NCBI GenBank assembly: GCA_023213395.1
Contig: CM041465.1
Coordinates: 98,835,741 to 98,899,740, forward strand
Direction of reading: 5' to 3'
Length of the DNA stretch: 64,000 bases
Source of the DNA: Cycas panzhihuaensis
Taxonomy: Eukaryota; Cycadophyta
Part shown: piece after piece, positions 24,870-36,399 of the stretch
How positions within the stretch are numbered: position 1 is the stretch's first letter
How the letters are laid out: each line of letters starts with the position of its first letter
Position numbers and translations under genes: made by a program
The notes under the pieces: model-generated
What the model was told of the DNA's origin: nothing
What the model saw: only the letters and a program-made list of their open reading frames with translations
Databases searched by the model: none

Positions 24870-25319
24870 GGTCGCCTGGGCGATCAGATAAGTCTCTCAA
24901 GAGGGGTCACTAAGAAGAGGGAGGTGGCACTCAAGGATGAAACGAACTAGGCTATCTGCTTAGGTGTTGAGAGCACGAGGAATGTGTCGGATGTCAACGG
25001 AAGGAAAGCAAGCCAACAAGGACCTGGAAGTTGAGGTGAGGGCTCTTAGGCATAGGCATCACACTTGGTAGAACTGGGTGAGATGGGACACCACAACCTG
25101 AGAGTCACAAAAGAGGATGATGGGTCCATGGTAGAAGTAGAGCGCACTGGTAAGGGCCTCAATAGCAGTTGTATACTCAGCTTCATTATTAGTGGCATCG
25201 AAAAGGAAGATCCCAGAACGCAGGAAGTCATGTCCGAAAGGGTCACGGAGAATCCATGCAGTAGTGGAAGGGCTTAGGTTGCTACAACTTCCACCATCGG
25301 TAAAGATGAATAACGTCAT
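24870..25319 (-). pseudogene. LTR-encoded RNase HI-type (aRNH) ORF, copy A
   Basis: Minus strand, start Met at 25319 (MTLFIFTDGGS), open to about 25062, then a frame change; the tail is recognisable to about 24870. Catalytic residues are visible: Asp in FTDGG (residue 8), Glu in TNNEAEY, Asp in LFCDSQVV, and near the end HIPRALNT-ADSLV with the late His and Asp. The total of about 150 residues is the size of a complete free RNase HI. The pattern TDGGS...TNNEAEY...DSQ...H-PR-N--AD is that of archaeal/bacterial-type RNase H1, the 'aRNH' that Tat-lineage elements have acquired. It would cleave RNA in RNA-DNA hybrids. It sits in the LTR about 1.24 kb from the LTR start instead of inside pol. One frameshift and at least one stop. 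Confidence 0.85.
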
Positions 25320-25851
25320 AGAAGAAGGAATGGAGGTCTTGATAGGATGAATCGAGAAGAAAGTACTGACAAGGTCGATGGACAAAGAGGACTCAACATA
25401 AGGAATAAGTGGTGGGAGGACCTAGAGATGAGCTACCCGAAGATGAGGAAAATAACCTGGCAGACGAGAAAGAAGTAATGGCAAAAAGGCCCCTCTCAGG
25501 GGTGCCAAAGCTCACTTAAGGAAGTGAAGCATAGTCCCAGATGGGGAGGACGCTCTCTTTGGGAGCCCCAGAGGAATGAACGAGCAGCAAGAATGGGTTC
25601 AGGATGGCAAAATGAGCCATATGAGTGTAAACTCTAGTATATATAGAGGTGGCATAAAAAACGAGACGAAAGGGAGCCTCACAGGGCCAAAAGGGGATGT
25701 CATAAATGCACCCAGAGGGTAAAGAGAAAAGAGAGCTATGGAGACAAAATAGGAGATAGACCTAGAAGGCAAAGATGATCAGGGGGGAGAGATGGTCCTA
25801 AGGGCTGTCGTAGTGAGAGAAATGAAGGAGGTGCCCATCGGACCCCTCGCC

Positions 25852-25859
25852 TATATAAG
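25852..25859 (+). promoter_or_regulatory. TATATAAG box on the antisense strand of LTR A
   Basis: CCTATATAAGG, followed downstream by a C-rich, A-poor stretch. It faces opposite to the LTR's own transcription. The same box is kept at the same distance from the LTR start in LTR B (31274). In B the antisense ORF begins about 700 bp downstream. Promoter function is inferred from position and sequence only. Confidence 0.4.
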
Positions 25860-26368
25860 GAAAGCTCAGTGAAAATGGGATTCATTTTCACGGGCTCACG
25901 ATCAATTCAGAGCCCTTCTCCTTATACAGTGAAGCACCACCCAACTTTAGAGGCACACAGAGAGAGATCAGACTGTTGGATAAGGATGCAGGGATAGCCA
26001 ACAGGACTGGGGAGGCGAGATGGTGGTAGCGAGGCCAGATCCAGTGAGTGGATCACCCCTTAACCTAACCATTTCGTCATTTGAGTTTAATAAGTTTTTT
26101 AATGTTTTTAAAGTGGTTTTTAGCCCCTTATAGGCAAATTGGGATCTCCTGGAGTTTGAATTGGGCCTAACGAGAGGGGGGAATAGGGCATTAAGTAGCC
26201 CTGGTCCTGGTGGGCCTAAGTATGGCCTACTCAAATAAAAAATTTTTAGTTTTTTTTGGTGGAAAACCCCCCTACTTTGGGGCTATCACTCACCTCGTGG
26301 TGAAGATCGTGGTGCTGTAAACTTTACCGTGGGGCCACTTAGTTTATGCCATGAACTCAGTAGGGCCT

Positions 26369-26404
26369 CATGCTAAACTCTACAATACCATAGAGTTTAG
26401 CATG
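26369..26404. repeat. Short perfect hairpin in LTR A
   Basis: CATGCTAAACTCTA, an 8-nt loop, then TAGAGTTTAGCATG. The same hairpin occurs in LTR B at 31789-31823 with a changed loop (TGGTACTG). A related TACCGTAAAG hairpin lies at 23725-23760 in A and 29166-29210 in B. Confidence 0.85.
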
Positions 26405-27846
26405 GTGCGAATCCAGAATAACTAAAAGATAAAGGATGGCCTAAAGGAGTGCCAAAACTCAAGTATGGAGGAATGAGGGATAGTCCCAAAGGTAGGCTAG
26501 TAGGTATAGAGGAGCTTTGACTAGTTTTTGGGGTGTTTTGCAAGCAGTTATCATGGTGGATAATAGAATCACGTCTATGGGATAGTAACTACACCTGGTT
26601 AGGATTAGGTTGGTCAATGGAAGGCTCTGGAAAAAAAGAGTCAATCTAATAAGTGAAGGAATCAGCTGCATAGGGCATTCATACATTGGAATGCAAGTTC
26701 AGGACCCACAAATGGCACACAACTTCCCTCTAGGTAATTTAGTTTTGGTTTTGGAGGTAGCACAAGTGAGGGATATCCTCAGTTTCCTGAGTAACCTCAA
26801 AATGTAGGTTTTCCTGCCCTTAGATGGCCAGAAAGGAGGAGTAAGACCTAACGAGGAGATGGATCCTCGTGGAGGGTGAAGGGGTATGGATAGAATGCAT
26901 GTAAGCAAGTGGTATGGGAGGTACACGCTTGTAAGGGTGGTGTTGAATAACCACCTCACGCACGAGACCAACCTAAAGCAAAAAGTGTCTAAACTATTAA
27001 GTTGGTATGAATGGGATAGGGTCAGAGGAGAATGTACTAGAGGATGAATCCTCGAACTAACTAACCTAGAGTGAGTTTAGGAGAGCAAAGGATGATGGCA
27101 GAATAAGCTCTCGTCATCCTATAGGTAAAGGAGTTTACATTTGATGTGTAATAGTGAAATGGTGTTTAATTGACTATATGTACAAATAAGAGATAAAAAA
27201 AATAACTAATATACTCACTCTCTTGTTCTTCTTTCAAGTGTAAACCCTCACTCTCTTTTTACTTTAAATAAGAAAAAAGGGAATGAAGGAGGCAATCCAA
27301 TCTAGCACAAAACATGCATGCTAAAGATGCGAAACCTAAGAGGGTGTATGCAATCAAATGGAAAGAGGGAAGGGATATCTCCTATCTCGTGATCTTTCCT
27401 AAAATATAAGTATGGCATGCATATACAAAAGGAAGGTACAAATTAATTCTCTTTTCTCCTTTTCCTTTATGTTTTGGTTATGAAAACAAACAAACTTAAG
27501 AGGTAAGAAGAGTAAAGAACCATGAAATGTAGAGGGCGATATACTTAGAAAGTTAGGCAGCTAAACAAGGTCATTGTCTTGCACTCCACTTGCTTCTCCT
27601 TTCCTTCTCCCAACGCACAAGCAACATAGGGCGATGGTATTGGGGCTCCCTTACCTTCCCCAGATTGAAAAGAAGAGGTAAGAGAAAAGCAAAAGGAAAG
27701 TCTATGCTAGTAGTGGAAAAGACCAAGGAAAATAAGGGTAAGAGATGTACCTGGATTAAAATGTTTCATCCTTCTCCATGAGTGAGAAGGTAAAACCTGC
27801 AATCACAAGGTTCTCTGCCCTTTTCCAAGGGATTGCTAGAGTGCTA

Positions 27847-27851
<5 letters not shown>

Positions 27852-27938
<87 letters not shown>
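27852..27938. repeat. (TA)n microsatellite, about 43 units, in LTR B
   Basis: Pure TA. The equivalent place in LTR A (about 22505-22525, ATGTATATATATGTATG) is short. It causes Tyr-Ile ORFs such as 27756-27941, which are not genes. Confidence 0.97.
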
Positions 27939-27942
<4 letters not shown>

Positions 27943-30289
27943 GTTAGGAAACGCTAAGAATGTCACAAGCAAAAAGCACTCTAAGTCAAGTAAATTTCCA
28001 ACCAAAGATACAACTTCCAATCTCCTAAAAAAATAAGTGACACAAGACAAAAGATATGGATGGTTAGACTCAGAATGGCTAACCCTCCAATGAGCATATC
28101 TCCACGCTACCTCTAAGCATAGGAACAATAGGTTGGGATAGCCTAACAACGATAAATGATGAGAGAGATAAATAACATAAGGTTTGTAAATACCATCTAT
28201 GTTGCAAGTATTGCTATGTGCAACAATTTGTAACTTTGATCAAGCCAAGACCCAAAGTTGATATGTGACACTACTCATGGCTAGAAAATCTGCCCAAGTG
28301 AGGTGCTCAGGCCTAGAACTAGCATAGCAAGAGGCTGTATACACTGATACCAATGATGGCCTACTTTTGGGAGCTCCCTAGTAGCCCAAGAAAGGCATAA
28401 GAGGAGGAGAGGAAAAGAGGAGAAGAGGGTTGCCCTTGAGGAACATGCCTAGTTGGGTGCAAAGCCCAACTTGGCTCCTTTGTCTTACTCTTTAAGGACC
28501 TCTCCCCATCGTCTCCTTGGAGAAACCAGGAGAAAGTAAGAAGATAATATAGACAGAAAAGAAGAAGCAAAGGGAATGCCCCCTATATGTATTGAAAAGA
28601 TATAAAATGAAAGATATATAAAGTGACCTAATCTCGTTTAAAAAAGTTTAAAAGGAATAAAATGGAATAGACATGAGGTGGTACCTACTGGGCTAAATTA
28701 GTGATAGGTCTACCTAAGAAGAAGGTAGAAAAGGATAAATCTATGGTGCTTATAGGTGGATCCCTGCAACAGCTGTGAAACCTGGAGAGAAGCTTGCTGA
28801 AACTTGTTGATAGAGCGTCGAGGTGAGACTTGGAGTGTATCCTTGCTTGGAGAAGCTTGTTCATGAGCTTGCTACCACAGATCTGAGTTGGAGAAGGTAG
28901 ATCTCAAGCTAGGACATAAGAATCTCAGATGTTGTAGGGCGTTCCTGCAGAAAACTGCCTGTGAAAGTAGGAGAAGAGAGGAGAGTTAGTGGAAGAAGAG
29001 GAGGAAAATGAAGTTCTTTTGGGTTTTATACCTAACCCTAGCTTGAATGGACGATTAGGGTTAGGATAGGACTTGGGGAATGACTAAGCCATGTGGAAAT
29101 TTCACGAAAAATGTGAAAATTTCCACGATACATTAAAAGAAATGATTTGTGATAGTCGCCCCATGGCAAACTTCACGATACCACGAAGTTTACCATGGTA
29201 CTGCGACATTTGATGTAGTGCGACGATAGAAGCAAAAATAAAAGAAGACAAGGTGCCTAGGAGCACTAAAGGAGGGTACCCCAGGACTAGGAGGGGCTGG
29301 CCCTCTGTCCAGGTGGCTGGGGACAGTCATATGGAAGGGAAACCTAAACCAGATAGGGTATCGAAGTGGTAGGGTTCCTAGGAAACTGACAAATAGATAG
29401 GGATGTACCAATCACAGTCCTACTACAGCAGTCACCAACATGACACCTAAGGAGGCATGGCCTGGGGGTGCTAAGAGCTGTGACATGGAAGAGAGGATGT
29501 GAATGGATCACATGGGTTAAGTAACACTTGAGACAACATGGAGGTGCATAGGAGGATTGTGGAGTACCATGGGGATGCATGTCCCGTAGATTGTCATAGG
29601 CTGAAAGAGTGTAAAGCAATATAATCAAGCTGCAGATGCAAGATGATCACTCAAATGTATCAGTCAGTTGTGCAATAAAAGGATGCTTTCAATTACCTTT
29701 CTATAAAAGTAAGAAAGATAAAGGCTAGAAGTATACCTATATTTGCTTGAGTCGACTTGCCAAGAACCCATTTTCGGTAGCTGGGAAACACCGCCCTCTT
29801 GGCAACAGAGCCTCGTAGCTCGGAGGCATAATGCGGTGATGAATGCTAGCAATATAATATTAGTAACATATATATATGCAAATAAACATAACAATGGTGT
29901 GAGCCAAGGGTGACAATGAGTGTTGTGGTAAAATTCATGGGTGTGGAGGCAAGGGTGAGTTGACATAGGGGCTGCCTATGTGTCACCGTATAGATAACAA
30001 GCAATGATAGCAGATGAGGGGGATGCCTAGATTATAAGAGTATAATGGAAGGGTGGTGAGGACTACACATAAGATCAAATAGATGTCATGAATAAAGAGC
30101 TATATACAGACACAAGTCAGGAATAGTGAGAGTTGTGTGAAGAAGATGATAAGAATAGAGTAAGGAAACAAACTTGGTAGTCGCCATAGTTTAACCTCAC
30201 TAGCGGCTGACTTTTAGAGGTGTGAACGGATCGTGATGTGAAGGGTAAGGTGACCCGAGGCTTGGGCACTTGAATGAATGGACTAGTCT

Positions 30290-30714
30290 CTCAAGGTGGG
30301 TCGATAAGGAGAGGAAGGCGATGCTCAAGGATGAGACGAACCAGGCTGTCTGCCTTGGCATTGAGGGCCCTGAGGAATGTGTCAGATATCAATGGATGGA
30401 AAACAAGCCAATAAGGACCTAGCGGTCGAGGCGAGGGCTCTCAGGTGTGGGCACCACACCTAGTAGACCTAGGTGAGATGGGACAGAACAACTTGAGAGT
30501 CACAGAAGAGAATGATAGGTCCATGGTAGAAGTAGAGCACATCGGTAAGGGCCTCAATAATAATTGTATACTCAGCTTCGTTGTTGGTGGCCTTGGGAAG
30601 GAAGATCCCAAAACGCATAAAGTCATGTCTAGAAGGGTCATGGAGAATCCACACAGTGGTAAACAGGCTTGGGTTATTGTAGTTTCTACCATCGGTGAAA
30701 ATAAGTAATGCCAT
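30290..30714 (-). pseudogene. LTR-encoded RNase HI-type (aRNH) ORF, copy B
   Basis: Minus strand, Met at 30714 (MALLIFTDG), open to 30469, then broken; the tail resembling ADSLV...LLSDP lies to about 30290. Asp (FTDG), Glu (TNNEAEY) and Asp (LFCDSQVV) are kept, though the second Gly of TDGG is replaced by Arg. The frame is open upstream of the Met to 30831 but that part is not conserved. Met at the same position as in copy C (MALLIY) supports this start. It lies about 1.27 kb from the LTR start, as in A and C. Confidence 0.85.
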
Positions 30715-31273
30715 GATGAATAGAATAGAGGTTTCATCAAGAAAAAGCTGATAGAATCGATAGGTCAAAAGGACTCGGTGATGTAAGACAGTCATAGGGT
30801 AGGCTCGAGTGGCTCTAAATAAAGGTCGCATAGGGCAGGAAGACCTAGAGATGAGGCTATCTGAAGGTGGAGAAGACTATTCAGCAGACGAGAAAGAACC
30901 AATAGTAAAAAGGGCCCTCTGGAGATGCCAAAGGTTGCTTAAGGCAGCAAGGTATGGTCCCAAGTGGGGGGTGTCTTCCTTTGGAAGCCCTAGAGGCACG
31001 AATAGGTAGCAAAAATAGGCTCAGGATGGCGAAATGAGCCAAATGAGTATAAACTCGGATATATATAGAGGTGGCATGTAAAATGAGACGAAAAGGGCCT
31101 CGTAGGGCCAAGGAGAGGGAGGCCATAAATGCACCTATAGGGTAAGGAGAAAAGATGGCCACGGAGGCGAAACGGGAGATAGACCCAAAGGCAAAGGTGA
31201 TTAGGGAAGAGAGATGGACCTAAGGGCTATCACGGCAAGGGAAATAGAATTGGGGCTCATTGGGGCCTCCACC

Positions 31274-31281
31274 TATATAAG
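31274..31281 (+). promoter_or_regulatory. TATATAAG box on the antisense strand of LTR B
   Basis: ACCTATATAAGG, 711 bp inside the LTR from its start and oriented toward the plus-strand mobile-domain-like ORF that begins after 31985. In LTR C the aligned place reads like TAATAAGAGG (near 44200, minus strand), so it has decayed there. Confidence 0.45.
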
Positions 31282-31989
31282 GAAAACTCGATGAAAACAT
31301 GATTCATTTTCATGGGCTCACGATTGATTAAGAGCCCTCTTCCTTACACAATGGAACGCCACTTGACTTCAAAGGCACACATAGAGAGACTAAACTATCA
31401 GATTGGGATGCAGAGACAACCAGTAAGACTAGAGGGATGAGATAGTGGTAGCGAGGCCAGATCCAGTGAGTGGATCACCTCTTTCCTAACCCATCTTGTC
31501 ATTTGAGTTTAATAGCCTTTTATTATTTTTTAGTATAGTTTTCGACCCCTTATGGGCAAATTGTGATCTCCTGGAGTCTAAATCGGACCCAACGAGAGGG
31601 AGGACCGGGGCATTACGTAGACCTGGTCCTGGTGGGCCTAAATATGGCCTACCTGGATAAAAAATTTTAATTTTTGGGTAGGAAAACCCCCCTATTGTGG
31701 AAGTATCACTGGCACCACAGCAAAGATTGTGGTGCCGCAAACTTTGCCATAGGTTCATTGAATTTACGCGGAAAACTTAGTAGGGCCCCATGCTAAACTC
31801 TATGGTACTGCAGAGTTTAGCATAGTGCAAAGTCAAATAGGCTGAAAACATAAGGATGGCTCAAAGGAGTACCAAACCTTGATCAGGGAGGAATGAGAGG
31901 CAGTCCTAAAGGTAGGCAGGCGGCTTTAGATGAGTCTTGATTGATTTTTGGGTGTTTTGCAGGTGGTTATCGTGGTAGATAACCACTAA

Positions 31990-33950
31990 AATATAGGGGT
32001 GGCTATGCTTAGCTTCATTAAGATGATGTCTCACAGAGACTAGCGAGTGCTAGGGAGGTGTGGCCTACTGAAGGCCATCCATACAATATAGTACATATCC
32101 TACATATCCAATTAGTGACTCGTAGTGGACATAGTCTCACATTGGGATCGACGGAGGCATGTATTCCATCTCCTCTAAGTGGAAGATGTTACAGTCATGC
32201 CAAGGGATGTCTAAAGGATCTTGGGGGCATCGATAGCAAGAGACCAATGCCGTTAGGGGCATTGCCTGGCAATGATTCTGTACACAGGGAAGCAGTGACC
32301 TACTTCACAGGTCAGGACCAGTGGGAGAAGAGAGGTATTCCTATGCAGAGTATGATTATGTCTAGGATTCCTTGGGCGACAAAACTAATTACATTGTGCA
32401 TTCTATTCTAGATATCCTAGAAATAGAATTATAGGGATATACCCGATGGATGGATAGACACTGTGAGGAGATGCGAGGCTGGGGAGAGGTTAGATTGGGC
32501 TACATTGATAGCGGTGAACTTAATCACCCAACTAGACGCATTAGGGTGGCCGGGAGAGGAGGACTATCATATAGCATATTACTATAGTGTTGGTTCTTCT
32601 ATCATTTTGGGGCAGTGGAACCAGCAGGAGGATCACATCCGATCTCAGCATGGGCTCCCATGGTCCACAAGTGGCAGACTCGATTCAGGGGGACTGAGGA
32701 CCAGGCACATATTTAGCACTCAGTGGAGGCCACATCACTAGACCTCCTCACCATGGCAGACTATACGGTGGATCTATATAGAGGGGTGAGGTGGGATAGT
32801 GATGACGAGGCAGGAGGTATCCCTGGTGATGGAGATGATGATGATGGAGGTGATAGAGGTAATGGGGCCAGCTTATTAGGAGCAGCAAGTAGAGAGGTAG
32901 GTCCATCAGGGACTGCAGGAGGAGAGGTAGGACCATTCAGAGTTGCAGGAGGAGAGGCAGGTCCTTTAGAGACTACATAGAGAGGTGGAGTACCTCAAAC
33001 ACCAGTATGGAGGTTAAGGATAATGGGGAGAGCCCAAGCAGCATCAGCACCAATGGAGGAGGGCAGAGGTACCTTGGTAGGACATGCTATCAGCGAGGTG
33101 GTACCAGAGGAGGAGGAGGTACCAGCAGCAGGGGGAGGACCCAAGGAGGAGGTGATCATGTAAGTTGGGGAGCTGACAGTCCCAACATGTGAGATGCTAC
33201 CTTTTCCTGTCATCTTTCGATCACTAGATACCAAGTTGCTTTATTTTTTTGGTTTGTTTGGTATAGATATAGATATATATATTGACACATGGCATGTTGG
33301 ATTTCGTAGGAGAAGTGGACATCAGGAGGTTGGTCGAGGTAGTAGTCTGGGAGATATTCCCCTGGGCCTGCGTAGAGGGGCAACCTCCCATCTAGGCAAG
33401 AGAGGAGCCATGGTCAGCAGGGGCCCACACGGTAGCATTTACCCCATTGGTCAGGCCCAGAGACGTGTGGATAACAGAGTGCCAGGAGCACAAGGCGCGA
33501 GTGGGACAGGTATAGGGTGAGCTAGATGGGACCAGAGCAGAGAGGGATGCTCTGTGAGGCCAGGTCTAGGCACTAGAGGCTCATGGAGGAGCAGGTGGTG
33601 ATGTAGAGAGTCACATCAAGGTAGTAGTGTTGGAGGAGCAGCTCCAAGGGGTGGAGGAGATGCTTCGGAGGACAGAGAGGGAGAGGGATCATATCTAGAC
33701 TCGATATGATTAGGTGGTAGACCAAATGACATTAAGGTCATCGCAAAGTAGGACTCACACTCACATGATAGCGACGACCCTCGGGATGAAGGGAGTAAGG
33801 CAGGGAGCTCTAAGAGGCACAAGAGGAGTCTGGGAGGCATGTGGTCCTCAAGAGAGGGATCAAATAGACCAAGAGATGATACTCCAAGAGTAGGATAGCA
33901 TTAGAGAGTAGGAGATACTAGTTTTGACTTGGAAAAGCACTAGACCTCTA
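31990..33950 (+). pseudogene. Antisense ORF of the left Tat element: plant-mobile-domain-like protein with low-complexity tail
   Basis: Plus strand, opposite to the element's own genes. Fragments in shifting frames: SLTLGSTEACIPS (about 32130), VTVMPRDV-RILGASIA (about 32190), GALPGNDSVHREAVTYF (about 32260), DWATLIAVNLITQLDALG (about 32490), and then LDLLTMADYTVDLYRGVRWDSDDEA and an Asp/Gly-rich acidic tail (32723-32980). Further Gly/Arg-rich and charged coiled-coil-like stretches extend to about 33900. The order G-T...PxDVxRILG resembles the plant mobile domain (aminotransferase-like PMD) found in host MAIN/MAIL-type proteins and some transposons, but this is judged by eye. The homologous ORF at 40860-43440 confirms it belongs to the family. 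Several frameshifts. Confidence 0.6.
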
Positions 33951-34640
33951 GGGAGTCACCATATGATTGTACTCCTCCCTGTGGATAATGTACCATACCA
34001 TTTGTATAATATGACATATTATGATATTATGTATATAGACGGGGCCATTGGTACCCCATTTGACATATGATGTTATATATGATGACACATGATGATGGAT
34101 GATGTTGCATATATATGTGTGTGTGTGTGTGTGTGTATGTTTGTGTGTATATATGTGAGGGTGCATGGGTGCATGAGGAGCTATAGATCATGATGTTTGA
34201 GCTGATTATCATATGGTTTATGTTTGAGTTGTATATACTTCCTTTCATATAGGGTCCCATTCCTAGTAGGTGCACACATGATCACCATGAGTATCGGTGA
34301 TAGACATATGTGGGGCTAGGAGATAGAGCAGCATACATATCCGCATAGGAGCATAGCGGAATATACAAAGGGAGCACTAGTAAGAAAGAGAGAGATGATA
34401 CTCCAACATGTCATCCTAGTTGGGGAATGTTTCTAAGCTTAAGAGCAATAGGGACAACACACCCAATTAGGAAGATGGGGCCTCCCAAAGAAAGGGGGAT
34501 AAGGGGTTCCATGGGAGGTACCCAAAAGAAGCAAGAAGGCCATCCTAAATCACTATTCTACTTGTGACTAGGGGAAATGGGGATGCATATAGGGTGGTAG
34601 TTTAGGCTCATTTCAGAGTGCAAAGAGAAGAGTGAAATAG
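33951..34640. other. Spacer between antisense ORF and integrase, with (GT)n
   Basis: Non-coding. It contains a (GT) tract at about 34116-34136 and ATGATG-rich stretches. It is the counterpart of 40795-41600 in the other Tat element, where the microsatellite is TA/TACA instead. Confidence 0.6.
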
Positions 34641-35460
34641 TCATGTGTAAAATTTCTTCAGGAATTTCCCATTAACAGCCTTCTCGAATTTAAGTCCCTC
34701 CAGCGTGGCGATCCTGTAAACGTTGTTACCGAGGCTCTCAAGGACAACGAAGGGGCCAACCCATTTGGGCCTAAATTTGGTGAGGTGGTCATGGAGATAA
34801 GCCAACTTGAGGACATGGTCCCCAGGATGTAAAGGGTGGGAACAAAGGTGTTTGTCATATGTCCTTCGTGCCCTAGCCTTAGAAGCGAGGTTCACTTAGT
34901 AGGCAGTTAAGCGCTTCTCGTCTAAGGCTTCGAGGTCTAAGAGGTAAGCTTGGATAATAGACTCCTCATCGATAAGACCTCAAAGAGAGACTTGTAAGAA
35001 GGGAATCTCCACTTCCAATGGGAGAACTGCCTCTGTTTTGTAGACTAGGGAGAAAGGAGTCATTCTGGTAGCCACACAGATAAACGTGTGATATGCCCAT
35101 AGAGTGGAAGGAAGATGGAGATGCTAATCTCTTTGAGATTAGGCTACAATTTTCTTTAAAATATTTATGAGGGTTTTATCGAATGATTTGACTTGGCCAT
35201 TGGCCTTGGGGTAATAGGGAGAGGAAGTCTTGTAAGAAATGTTTAATTTCTTGTAGAGCTCGTCCATTTCTTTATTATAAAAAGGAGTCCCATTGTCCAT
35301 GATCAAGATGAACTCTGAAATGACAAATGATATATTGGTAGACGAAGGTGGCTATCGTCTTACTAGGAGTGATGCTCAAAGGAATTGCTTCCACCCATTT
35401 AGTGAAGTACTCCATAGCAGTCAAGATGAACTTGTGCTGCGATGAAGAGGACAGGGATAT
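34641..35460 (-). pseudogene. Tat element (left) integrase, C-terminal two thirds
   Basis: Minus strand. From 35460: HKFILTAMEYFTKWVEAIPL (integrase core with the first catalytic Asp region replaced by MEY), then a stop-ridden core and the C-terminal domain 34895-34641: NLASKARARRTYDKHL, DHVLKLAYLHDHLTKFRPKW, GPFVVLESL (GPY/F-like) and a terminal NGKFLKKFYT, typical of Tat integrase ends without a chromodomain. The upstream part (RT, RNase H, integrase zinc finger) is missing; the plus-strand chromovirus abuts at about 35457. Confidence 0.85.
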
Positions 35461-36335
35461 TTAGCCTATGTAATTCCCTGGCCACCTTTTAGGCCCTCAT
35501 GAACAAGATATTTTCTCCATACCCATACCTATGAAAATTTACCATCATCTTCTTCAACGATATCCTTATCTATAGCTTAGACATGCCTTCTCACATCCTG
35601 CATTTAGAAATAGTCCTTTAAATCTTAGCTAAGAATAAATTATATGCTAAACTCTTCAAATGTGAGTCTAGGAAATTCAAACTATAATGACTTGGTCATA
35701 TTATATCCTTTGCAGGGGTTTAAGTGGATCCCAATAAAATCTCTATCATCACTAATTGGCCAACCCCAAAAACCCTGACCTAGTTGCGGGCTTTCTTAAG
35801 ACTTACAGAATTTTATCATCAGTTCATTTGAAATTATGTCATACTAACCACCCCATTAACCCACTTACTTTAGAAGGATTCCTTCTAATGGTCCCCCTCA
35901 ACTAATGAGCCCTTCCTCCATCTAAAGGAGGTCATGACAATCACCTAAAATTTGGCTTCTCCTAACTTTACTCAGCTTTTCCAATTAGAATGTGATGCCT
36001 CTAGGTTTGGATTGGGTGTAATATTAATGCAGGACTTCCACCCCATCACCTTCTAAAGTTAAAAATTCAAAGATCATGAGTGTAGACTGTCTACCTATCA
36101 AAAAGAAATGTAGGCCATCCTCCATACTGTTGATAAATGGCAATAGTATCTACTTGGTTCTAAATTTACTATCCTCATTAATCATCACAGCCTACACCAC
36201 TTACTAGATCAACTAGTCCTCTCAGAAGAGCAGGCTAAATGGGTCGACTGGCTTTAAGCTTTTGATTTTACAATCACATATAAAAAGGGGAAAGATAATA
36301 TTGTGGTAGATGCTCTCTCAAGGCTACCTTCACCT
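35457..36335 (+). pseudogene. Chromovirus RT (palm end) and RNase H
   Basis: IIFFNDILIYS at about 35540 is the catalytic FFDDILIYS box with the first Asp changed to Asn. HLEIVL, KLYAKLFKCES, WLGHIISFAGV and DPNKI follow, then RNase H: FQLECDASRFGLGVILMQ, LSTYQKEM, TILINHHSL (TDH changed to INH) and the closing KKGKDNIVVDALSRLP at about 36280-36330. About ten stops, so it is inactive. Confidence 0.87.
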
Positions 36336-36399
36336 ACACTTGACAATAACACCAGTCATACTGAGAACCCCACCATTTATGCCATTTCTTCTCCACAAC

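Larger units (their letters stand above)
26564..31985 (-). mobile_element. Tat-family LTR B (5.42 kb), 3' LTR of the left Tat element
   Basis: Collinear with LTR A along its full length. The sense strand starts TGGTTATCTACC at 31985, directly after the antisense ORF region, and ends GTGATTCTA at 26564, where LTR A starts with no intervening base that I can assign. It has the same RNase H ORF, antisense TATATAAG box and hairpins as A. Its (TA) expansion is at a different site. Because pol and the antisense ORF lie to its right, it is the 3' LTR of a minus-strand element. Confidence 0.78.

Noticed and set aside
33948-34275. His/Thr-rich frames
   Set aside because: They come from the (GT)n and ATG-rich spacer.
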